A stretch of 7,600 bases of DNA from an uncultured Actinomycetes bacterium (GTDB taxonomy: Bacteria; Actinomycetota; CALGFH01), in NCBI GenBank assembly GCA_937881255.1, contig CALGFH010000242.1, positions 1 to 7,600 on the forward strand, in the 5' to 3' direction. The notes below the pieces were generated by a model. That model saw nothing but the letters and a program-made list of their open reading frames with translations, was not told the origin of the DNA and did not search any database. Positions 1 to 5,780 of this stretch are shown here, one piece after another (the stretch's first letter is position 1; the number at the start of each line of letters is the position of its first letter). The position numbers and the translations under genes are program-made.

Positions 1-709
1 AACCGAACTCGGCCCGGTGTTCTGCAACTTCCTGCTCGCCGACGAGATCAACCGGGCCCCCGCCAAAGTCCAATCCGCCCTCCTCGAAGTCATGCAAGAA
101 CACCAGGTCACCATCGGCAAACAAACCTGGCCGGTCCCCGCCCCCTTCCTGGTCTTGGCCACCCAGAACCCGATCGAGTCCGACGGCACCTACCCCCTCC
201 CCGAAGCCCAAGTCGACCGCTTCCTCATGAAGGTCGTGGTCGAGTACCCCAACTTCAGCGAAGAGATGACGATCGTCGCCCGCAGCCTGGTCGACCCCCC
301 GGCCATCACCAAAATCCTGTCCCTGGAACAGCTCCAGGCGTTGCAGGCCCACACCACCAACGTGTACGTGGACCGGCTGGTGGCCGAGTACGCCGTCGCC
401 CTGTGTGACGCCACCCGCCACCCGGCCAGCTACAACCTGCCCGACCTCCAGGGCTACATCGCCTATGGGGCCAGCCCCCGAGGCTCGATCAACCTGGTCG
501 CGGCCGCCCGGGCGTTGGCCGTGCTGCGGGGCCGCAGCTACTGTCTGCCCCAAGACGTCCAGGAACTAGCCCGCGACGTCCTGCGCCACCGCCTGGTGCT
601 GACCTACCAGGCCCTGGCTGAGCAGGTCACCCCCGACACCCTCCTGACCGCCGTGTTGACCGCCATTCCCCCACCCCGCATCGACCTCGCCCGAGAACAA
701 CCAGCATGA
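1..709 (+). CDS. MoxR-family AAA+ ATPase (5' end cut off by window)
   Basis: The reading frame is open from base 2, so the gene starts upstream; the GTG at 17 lies inside a conserved motif and is not the start. The visible 235 residues begin just before the Walker B strand (LLADEINRAP, residues 11-20), a MoxR hallmark. Sensor 1 follows (LATQNPIE, Asn56), then the arginine finger region (QVDRF, Arg73) and the C-terminal lid with sensor 2 (ASPRGS, Arg160). Walker A must lie upstream. MoxR ATPases are cytoplasmic hexameric chaperones that, with VWA-domain partners, mature or insert metals into enzyme and envelope complexes. The stop overlaps the next start by 4 bases (ATGA), implying translational coupling to the VWA gene. 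Codon choice is unlike the neighbours: GAA, CAA and AAA are frequent here but almost unused downstream. The family call is secure; the client is unknown. Confidence 0.95.
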   Translation, partial: TELGPVFCNFLLADEINRAPAKVQSALLEVMQEHQVTIGKQTWPVPAPFLVLATQNPIESDGTYPLPEAQVDRFLMKVVVEYPNFSEEMTIVARSLVDPPAITKILSLEQLQALQAHTTNVYVDRLVAEYAVALCDATRHPASYNLPDLQGYIAYGASPRGSINLVAAARALAVLRGRSYCLPQDVQELARDVLRHRLVLTYQALAEQVTPDTLLTAVLTAIPPPRIDLAREQPA

Positions 710-1605
710 GCTTCCGCTGGCCCGAGCTGCTCTGGGCGGTGCTGCTGGTACCGCTCGTGCTGCTGGTGTGGATGCGGGGCGAGCGCCGCCGCACCCAGCG
801 GGCGGGCGTCTTCGGCAACCCGGCGCTGCTGCCCAACGTGGTCACGGCCAGGCCCGGCTGGCGGCGGGTGCTCCCGGTGATCCTCTACCTGCTGGCCGCG
901 ACCGTGCTCCTGCTGGCCCTGGCCCGGCCCGAGGCCACCGCCCAGGTGCCGCGCGACCAGGCCACCATCATGCTGGTGATGGACTACTCGGAGTCGATGC
1001 TGAACACCGACGTGACGCCGACCCGCATCGAGGCGGCCCAGGAGGCGGCCGACGCCTTCCTGGAGGAGATCCCCAAGCGGTTCCAGGTGGGTCTGGTCAC
1101 CTTCGCCGGCGCGCCCAGCGTCGAGGCCCTCCCGACCACCGACAAGGACGTGATCCGGTCCGCCCTGCGCAACGCGGCCCTCCGACGGGGCACCGCCGTC
1201 GGCGACGCGCTGGTCCGCGCCCTCCAGGCCAGCCGCCCCCCGAACCTGGTCAACAACGAGCGCCCCCCGACCGCCGTCCTGCTCCTCACCGACGGTGAGA
1301 GCCGCAGCGGCTCCCCGCCGCTGGCCGCCGCCCAGCAGGCCCGCGAGGAGGGGGTCCCGGTCTTCACCGTGGCCATCGCCTCCCAGCCTCCCCAGGAGCT
1401 CCAGGAGATCGCCGAGGTCAGCGGCGGCCAGGCCTTCTCCGCTCCGACCAGCGCCGAGCTCGAGGCCGTCTACCGCGACCTCGGCACCCGGCTCACCTAC
1501 GTCGAGGAGAAGCGCGAGCTCACGTCCTACTTCATGGGCGGCGCCGCGCTCTTCCTGCTCCTCGGCGCCGCCGCCTCCATCACCTGGTTCCTCCGCCTGC
1601 CCTGA
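706..1605 (+). CDS. Membrane-anchored VWA-domain protein (BatA / Rv1481-like)
   Basis: A protein of 299 residues. Two hydrophobic helices lie near the N terminus (about 8-23 and 57-74), followed by the Aer/BatA-type linker (LARPEA). The von Willebrand A domain spans about 86-265 and a third helix about 275-296. The MIDAS metal site is complete: DYSES (Asp93, Ser95, Ser97), Thr163 in GTAVGD and Asp196 in LLTDGES. The domain should therefore bind Mg2+ and a partner acidic residue. The topology, with the VWA domain between TM2 and TM3, matches the mycobacterial Rv1481 family; this copy is somewhat shorter. The ATG overlaps the MoxR stop. VWA partners of MoxR act as adaptors at the membrane, so the pair probably forms an ATPase-adaptor unit. 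The usual DUF58 gene does not sit between them. The specific client cannot be inferred. Confidence 0.92.
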   Translation: MSFRWPELLWAVLLVPLVLLVWMRGERRRTQRAGVFGNPALLPNVVTARPGWRRVLPVILYLLAATVLLLALARPEATAQVPRDQATIMLVMDYSESMLNTDVTPTRIEAAQEAADAFLEEIPKRFQVGLVTFAGAPSVEALPTTDKDVIRSALRNAALRRGTAVGDALVRALQASRPPNLVNNERPPTAVLLLTDGESRSGSPPLAAAQQAREEGVPVFTVAIASQPPQELQEIAEVSGGQAFSAPTSAELEAVYRDLGTRLTYVEEKRELTSYFMGGAALFLLLGAAASITWFLRLP

Positions 1606-1639
1606 CCCGGGCCGGGGCATCCCCTGACCCGGGCCGGGC
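1600..1639. repeat. 22-base tandem duplication at the end of the VWA gene
   Basis: The string CCCTGACCCGGGCCGGG occurs at 1600-1616 and again at 1622-1638, a period of 22 bases. The first copy contains the VWA stop codon (TGA 1603-1605); the second repeats that TGA at 1625-1627. It looks like a small tandem duplication of the gene end, and it creates the arms of the hairpin described separately. Confidence 0.85.
1606..1633. terminator. Candidate bidirectional stem-loop terminator between convergent genes
   Basis: CCCGGG at 1606-1611 pairs with CCCGGG at 1628-1633. After a small internal loop (CC against TGA), GGGG 1614-1617 pairs with CCCC 1621-1624 around a CAT loop. All ten pairs are G-C. 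The hairpin starts right after the VWA stop and lies 16 bases beyond the end of the convergent phosphatase gene, so it could serve both. There is no T tract on either side, so intrinsic termination is an inference. Many actinobacterial terminators lack one. Confidence 0.45.
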
Positions 1640-1648
1640 GTTCGGCGG

Positions 1649-4600
1649 CTAGGTGGTGAGCACGATCCGTCCCTCGATCTGGCTGGTGAAGGGGGTGGGG
1701 AGGGCTTCGACGTACTCGACCAGGGCGTCGAGGTCGACCGGGCCGACCACGCGGTTGGTGCCCTCGCGGAGGACGGTGAAGCCGTCGCCACCGCCGGCCA
1801 GGAACGAGTTCACCGTGACCGTGTAGGTGACGCTGGCGTCGTTGGGGACCGGCGTGGAGTCGTCGCCGGGCGGGCCGACGAAGACCGCGTCGATCACCCC
1901 GGTGGTCGGCGAGGTCAGGTGGTAGCGGTAGTGGAGGCCGGAGATCTCCAGGATCCGGTTCGACGGCGTCTGGAACTGCTGGCCGAGCAGGGTCCAGATC
2001 TGCGCCCCGGTCAGGTCCATCTTGACCAGGTCGTTGGCGAACGGCTGGACGGCGAACAGCTCGCCCCAGGTGACCTCGCCGGCCTGGATCCTGGCCCGGA
2101 TGCCGCCGGGGTTCATGAACGCGAACTGGGTGCCCATCTCGGCCCGCTGGGCGTCGGCGATCAGGTTGCCGAGCGGCGACTCGCCGGCCGCGTTGGCCCC
2201 GCCGTCGCGACCGGCCAGCAGGTCGGTGGCGGCGGTGTTGACGACCCGGTTGACCAGCGGCGCGACCTGCTCGACGGCGTCGTCGACGATCGCCTGGACG
2301 CCCGGGTCCCCGGCGACGGCGTGGGCCGGGTCGGCGATGTCGGGCGGGTTGAAGGACCAGGCCCCCTGCAGGGTGGCCGAGGCGGCCGCGATGTCCTTGG
2401 TCCGGTAGTCGAGGGTGATGCGGACGTCCTCGAAGGCCCGACCGAACGATGACGCCTGCACGACCAGCCGCCCGTCGACCCTTGAGTTCAGGGCGGTGTG
2501 GGAGTGGCCGGCCATGACCAGGTCGACCTCGGGGTCGAGGGCCCGGGTGACGTCGGCGATCCGGGGCGAGATGGTGCCGAAGGGGAACCGGTCCTGGGTG
2601 CCGCCCTCGTGGATCAGCAGGACCATCGCCTCCACGCCCCGGCGCTTGAGCTCGGGCACGTAGCTGTTGACCGCCTCGGCCTCGTCCAGGAACTCGAGGC
2701 CCTCGACGGCGCCCTGCTCGACGACGGTCGGGGTGGTGACGGTGGTGGCGCCGATGAAGGCCACCGGGACGCCCTTGATCCGCTTGATCAGGTAGGGCTC
2801 GAAGATCGGCTCCTGGGTGTCGGCGTCGACGATGTTGGCCGAGACCAGGGGGAAGTCCTGCCCCTCGAAGGTGCTGCCCGGCGGGAACTGGGACGGTCCG
2901 CCGTTGAGCAGCCGCAGCAGCTCGTCCAGGCCCTCGTCGAACTCGTGGTTGCCGGGCGCGCCGACGTCGAAGCCGATCTCGTTCAGGACGCGGATGGTCG
3001 GCTCGTCCTGGAGCAGGCCGGACTCGGGCGGGCTGGCCCCGATCATGTCGCCGGAGTGGACCAGCACAGTGGTGTCGGGGTTGGCCCGCTTGCGCTCCAG
3101 CAGGTAGCGGGCGAGCACGGCCGCGCCCCCGGCCGCCCCCCGGAACCCGCTGTAGGGATCGGTATAGATCTGCCCGGCCCCGGTGAGGTTACCGTGGAGG
3201 TCGTTGATCCCCAGCAGGTGGGCGTCGAAGTAGCGGCTGCCTCCCTCGAGCAGCTCGAACAGGATCCGGCCCTGGGAGGTCTGCGGGGCGGGGATGCCCA
3301 TCAGGAAGGCCAGGGTCGGCGCGACGTCGACGGCCTTGATGCCGCCCACCGGCCCGCGGTGGCGGATCCCGGGCCCGGCGGCCACGAAGCTGCCGTGCAT
3401 GTTGAGGTTCCGGTCGATGTCGACCATCTCCGGCCGGTAGCCGTGCTGGCCGAAGAACTCCGAGGGCGCGATGGCCACGCCCGGGGTGGCCGCGTCGAAC
3501 TGGTAGGGCGGCCGGGCGATCACGACCACGTCGCCCGAGCGGGTCGGGTGCTGGGAGTCGCTGCCGTCGACGTCGGTCAGCTCCTCCTTCTTGAGCACGT
3601 CGAGGACCACCTGGCGGCCAGGCGCCCTCGGGTCCTCGAGACCCTCGAAGGCCTCGATGATCTGGTCGCGGACCGTGTCGTAATCGGCCAGCGGGACCAG
3701 GCCCGGCTGGTCGCGGCCGGCCAGGTTCAGGTAGATCTGGGCCGTCCCGCCGGCGTAGCAGGCCTTGGCCTTGGTGGTGGTCGCGGCGGCGGCGTCGAGC
3801 CGGCAGTTGCCCGGCTGCTCGCTCGGCTGGAGCCCGATGTCGGTGAGGACCTTGCCGGCGTTGATCGCCTCCCAGGCGGCCGCGAACCCGTGGTCGGAGC
3901 TGGCCATCACGACCGCGTCGTCGGGCATGAGCCGCCTGGTCAGCCCCAGCTTCGCGTCGGCCCCGGTGTAGGAGCTGCGGATGAACCGGGTGCGGACCCC
4001 GATCCGGTTGTCCCGCGGACCCTCGCCGTCGACGTTGTCGAAGAACGGGTTGGGCCGGCCGTCCAGGTCGGTCGGGGTGATCAGGCCGAGGAACTGGTGG
4101 CTGAACTCGTCGGTCACCGGGTAGCCGACCATGGCCAGGTCGGTATCGGGCTGGAGCTCGCCGAGCACGAACCGGACCACCGCGTTGCCGTAGCGCCGCT
4201 GCAGATCGCGCCCCTGCTGGACGTAGGTCTCCTCGTCGATGACGTGGGCCTCGAGCGGGGCGAAGTCGGCCGCGATCCAGGACGGCAGGTTGTCGGCGAT
4301 GTACTTCTCCAGCCGGTCCTCGCCCTCACCGCCGGCCGGCAGGGCCGCGCAGGCGTCGGTCCGGCAGGTGGCGTTGGCCCTGGCCACCGAGGTGAAGTAG
4401 ATCTTGAAGTCCGACAGGTCGCCGGCCAGGTCGGTCAGCTTCACGTAGAAGCCGGCGCTCTGCCCGGCCCGGGCGCCGATCAGGCCGTCGGCGCCGCGCA
4501 GCTTGACCTCCTCGAACCGGCCCTCGTTCAGGGTGGCCGCGGCCTGGCTGGCGTCCTTGCCGGCGGCCGACGGGACCAGCAGCACGCGGTCGTAGGCGCG

Positions 4601-5377
4601 CCGGTCGTTGGCCCGGGAGTCGAACACATAGACGTCGTAGACCCGGTCGGGGTTGGCCGCGGCGAAGGTGGTGGCCACGGTCAGAGTCGTCTGCTGGGGC
4701 GGGGTGGCCGGGTCGCCCTCGGGGGCGTTGCTCCAGCCGCTGGCCGGCTCGAACTCGGCCAGCTGGTAGGAGAGGCCGAAGCGGGCCGCGCCGGCCTGCT
4801 CGTCGGGGTCGGCCGGGGCGGCCAGCACCCCTCGGGTCGAGAAGAAGGTGGTGAAGTCGACCGTCGGGCCGGCGATGTTGGCCTGGCGGCCGGCCACCCA
4901 GTCGAGCTGGGCGACCTGGCGGCCGGCCCGCTCGGCGGTCGAGGCGATCGAGTCGGCCTGAAGGACCCCGGTGGCCGAGAAGCTGGTGCCCCGGGAGAAG
5001 TCGGTGCCGGTCTGGTGGAAGGTGTTGTTGGTGGAGCCGTGCTTGCCCGGCCAGGCGCCGGTGGCCAGCGTGTACCAGCCGACCCCGGTGTTGGGCGGGA
5101 ACCCCTGGGTGAGGCCGTTGCGGCCCTGGACCCCGCGCCGCTTGAGCTCGCGGATGTTGGGCATCGCCCCGCTGGCCACGAACCGGTCGACCAGGTCGGG
5201 CCGCATGCCGTCGGCCGCGAACAGGATGGCCGACTGCTCCTCGGGCGCCGCCGCGGCGCCGGCCACGGCCGACGCCGGGCTGGCCGGAGCGGGAGCCGCG
5301 GTGGCGAGCAGCGCGGCCAGCACGGCAACGACCAGAGCAAGGGCGGAGAGACGAGAGGAGCGGCGGCGAACGACCAT
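1649..5377 (-). CDS. Exported fusion enzyme: type I phosphodiesterase/nucleotide pyrophosphatase plus UshA-like 5'-nucleotidase
   Basis: A protein of 1242 residues. Residues 1-30 are an export signal: arginine-rich start, hydrophobic core about 11-27, then Ala/Pro-rich sequence. Residues 48-705 are an alkaline-phosphatase-superfamily domain with the NPP ligand set: Asp56 (DGMRPD), probable nucleophile Thr97 (PPNTGVGWYTLATG), Asp423 and His427 (DEFSH), Asp495 and His496 (SSDHGF), His661 (NMHG). Residues 718-990 are a metallophosphatase: Asp726/His728 (NDLHGN), Asp777 (GDMIG), Asn810/His811 (GNHE), His923, His958/His960 (GHSH). Residues 1055-1242 are the 5'-nucleotidase C-terminal domain (NPGGIRA; NSFLAGGGDGF). 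Cys338/343 and Cys525/540 could form disulfides. The likely role is sequential extracellular hydrolysis of nucleotides to nucleoside and phosphate. The ATG at 5377 was chosen because AGGAAGG lies 6 bases upstream and the signal peptide follows; the longer frame needs a TTG at 5458. No LPxTG or C-terminal helix is seen, so the enzyme is probably secreted. Domain calls are firm; substrates are inferred. Confidence 0.93.
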   Translation of the reverse strand: MVVRRRSSRLSALALVVAVLAALLATAAPAPASPASAVAGAAAAPEEQSAILFAADGMRPDLVDRFVASGAMPNIRELKRRGVQGRNGLTQGFPPNTGVGWYTLATGAWPGKHGSTNNTFHQTGTDFSRGTSFSATGVLQADSIASTAERAGRQVAQLDWVAGRQANIAGPTVDFTTFFSTRGVLAAPADPDEQAGAARFGLSYQLAEFEPASGWSNAPEGDPATPPQQTTLTVATTFAAANPDRVYDVYVFDSRANDRRAYDRVLLVPSAAGKDASQAAATLNEGRFEEVKLRGADGLIGARAGQSAGFYVKLTDLAGDLSDFKIYFTSVARANATCRTDACAALPAGGEGEDRLEKYIADNLPSWIAADFAPLEAHVIDEETYVQQGRDLQRRYGNAVVRFVLGELQPDTDLAMVGYPVTDEFSHQFLGLITPTDLDGRPNPFFDNVDGEGPRDNRIGVRTRFIRSSYTGADAKLGLTRRLMPDDAVVMASSDHGFAAAWEAINAGKVLTDIGLQPSEQPGNCRLDAAAATTTKAKACYAGGTAQIYLNLAGRDQPGLVPLADYDTVRDQIIEAFEGLEDPRAPGRQVVLDVLKKEELTDVDGSDSQHPTRSGDVVVIARPPYQFDAATPGVAIAPSEFFGQHGYRPEMVDIDRNLNMHGSFVAAGPGIRHRGPVGGIKAVDVAPTLAFLMGIPAPQTSQGRILFELLEGGSRYFDAHLLGINDLHGNLTGAGQIYTDPYSGFRGAAGGAAVLARYLLERKRANPDTTVLVHSGDMIGASPPESGLLQDEPTIRVLNEIGFDVGAPGNHEFDEGLDELLRLLNGGPSQFPPGSTFEGQDFPLVSANIVDADTQEPIFEPYLIKRIKGVPVAFIGATTVTTPTVVEQGAVEGLEFLDEAEAVNSYVPELKRRGVEAMVLLIHEGGTQDRFPFGTISPRIADVTRALDPEVDLVMAGHSHTALNSRVDGRLVVQASSFGRAFEDVRITLDYRTKDIAAASATLQGAWSFNPPDIADPAHAVAGDPGVQAIVDDAVEQVAPLVNRVVNTAATDLLAGRDGGANAAGESPLGNLIADAQRAEMGTQFAFMNPGGIRARIQAGEVTWGELFAVQPFANDLVKMDLTGAQIWTLLGQQFQTPSNRILEISGLHYRYHLTSPTTGVIDAVFVGPPGDDSTPVPNDASVTYTVTVNSFLAGGGDGFTVLREGTNRVVGPVDLDALVEYVEALPTPFTSQIEGRIVLTT

Positions 5378-5383
5378 GGGGCA

Positions 5384-5390
5384 CCTTCCT
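5384..5390 (-). promoter_or_regulatory. Ribosome binding site that fixes the start of the phosphatase fusion
   Basis: Read on the minus strand, AGGAAGG lies 6 bases before the ATG at 5377. It supports that start over the in-frame TTG at 5458, which would add 27 non-signal-like residues (including QLHHLHPAP) ahead of the signal peptide. Confidence 0.8.
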
Positions 5391-5439
5391 GGAACCGGCG
5401 CTGGATGCAGGTGGTGGAGCTGAACCCGGAGACCCGGTA

Positions 5440-5468
5440 ACGCTTCCGTACCGGGCAAACCGTGTCAA
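5440..5468 (-). promoter_or_regulatory. Candidate sigma-A-type promoter of the phosphatase fusion
   Basis: On the minus strand there is a perfect TTGACA (-35, at 5468-5463), a 17-base spacer, and AAGCGT (-10, at 5445-5440). The -10 matches the TAnnnT consensus only at A2 and T6. A start about 7 bases further on gives a leader of roughly 55 bases before the ATG. The -35 and spacing are good and the -10 is poor. The in-frame TTG at 5458 would fall inside this promoter, which again argues against it as a start. Confidence 0.45.
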
Positions 5469-5492
5469 GAACTCACGAAAACCCGCGTTCCC

Positions 5493-5579
5493 CGAACCCC
5501 GGCCTCCCCACCGGGGGCACGCGAACCGCGGCCTCCCACCGGGCCAGGCGAACCGCGGCCACCCACGACCGCGGGCGTC
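5493..5579. repeat. Degenerate 27-29 base tandem repeat in the divergent promoter region
   Basis: Three adjacent units begin with CGAACC: at 5493 (CGAACCCCGGCCTCCCC), 5522 (CGAACCGCGGCCTCCC) and 5549 (CGAACCGCGGCCACCC), spaced 29 and 27 bases apart. Units two and three share the palindrome CCGCGG at 5526-5531 and 5553-5558. A fourth, more diverged unit may begin near 5593 (CGTGACCCGAGGCTCC). A shared ACCGGG(GG)CACGCG occurs at 5510-5523 and 5583-5594. The array lies just upstream of the phosphatase promoter. The spacing is near but not exactly a multiple of the helical turn. It could be an operator array or simply neutral repeat expansion. Confidence 0.6.
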
Positions 5580-5630
5580 CAAACCGGGCACGCGTGACCC
5601 GAGGCTCCGACGCCGAGTCCCCCGGTGGGG
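5506..5630. repeat. 12-base inverted repeat flanking the tandem array
   Basis: CCCCACCGGGGG at 5506-5517 is the exact reverse complement of CCCCCGGTGGGG at 5619-5630, with about 100 bases between. The right copy also forms its own hairpin: TCCCCC 5618-5623 pairs with GGGGGA 5627-5632 around GGT. The arms have low sequence complexity, so chance similarity in GC-rich DNA is possible. Confidence 0.5.
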
Positions 5631-5654
5631 GAGCGTAGCCCACCGATGGGAAGC

Positions 5655-5676
5655 GGTGTGTCGGGATATCCACACC
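5655..5676. promoter_or_regulatory. Dyad with six-base arms between the divergent genes
   Basis: GGTGTG (5655-5660) and CACACC (5671-5676) are perfect inverted arms around a 10-base spacer that contains GATATC. The layout is typical of a dimeric repressor operator. No regulator gene is present in the window, so function is inferred from symmetry alone. Confidence 0.35.
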
Positions 5677-5712
5677 CCCTGATGCCAGGAAGCTTGGGGC
5701 GGTCCCGGGCGA

Positions 5713-5738
5713 GGTCAGGCCTGGTCAGGCGCTAGAGT
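5713..5738 (+). promoter_or_regulatory. Candidate promoter of the MFS operon with a GGTCAGGC direct repeat
   Basis: TAGAGT at 5733-5738 is a good TAnnnT -10, and six bases separate it from the ATG at 5745. The -35 zone has no TTGACA. Instead it holds two exact copies of GGTCAGGC at 5713-5720 and 5723-5730, a period of 10 bases (about one helical turn). The second copy ends two bases before the -10. Such phasing suggests an activator or repressor site covering the promoter. Confidence 0.45.
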
Positions 5739-5744
5739 GCCTTG

Positions 5745-5780
5745 ATGGCAAGCCGACCATTGGGGCGACCAGCGACGTGA
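5745..5780 (+). CDS. Possible leaderless 11-codon leader ORF overlapping the transporter start
   Basis: An ATG at 5745 opens a frame encoding MASRPLGRPAT, ending in TGA 5778-5780. That TGA overlaps the GTG start of the MFS gene (5777-5779) in a GTGA arrangement. The ATG is placed where transcription would begin from the TAGAGT -10, so it could be translated without a Shine-Dalgarno sequence, as is common in actinobacteria. The MFS start itself has only a weak, distant purine run (GGGG at 5762-5765), so coupling would explain how it is translated. The peptide is rich in Arg and Pro and resembles no family I know. It is too short for coding statistics, so chance is a real alternative. Confidence 0.35.
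   Translation: MASRPLGRPAT

Noticed and set aside
604..1791. Open frame of 395 codons on the minus strand opposite the VWA gene
   Set aside because: It encodes repetitive Gly/Arg/Ala-rich sequence without domains and overlaps two confident genes, so it is a composition shadow.
2498..5440. Long open frame of 980 codons on the plus strand opposite the phosphatase gene
   Set aside because: Its product is a low-complexity Gly/Val/Asp/Leu/Arg-rich string with no motif. It mirrors the codon bias of the real minus-strand gene in GC-rich DNA.
5384..5440. A Streptomyces-type PHO box (GTTCACC repeats) in the phosphatase leader
   Set aside because: The minus strand reads CGGGTCTCCGGGTTCAGCTCC. It contains GTTCA once, but not two 11-base-phased copies.
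5378..5458. Extending the phosphatase protein by 27 residues to a TTG start at 5458
   Set aside because: There is no good ribosome binding site for the TTG, the added residues would precede a normal signal peptide, and the candidate promoter lies across this TTG.
4326..5675. Minus-strand frame of 449 codons covering the divergent region and the phosphatase N terminus
   Set aside because: It is an off-frame Arg/Pro/Gly-rich shadow of the signal peptide and NPP domain. The part beyond the gene shows no recognisable protein character either.
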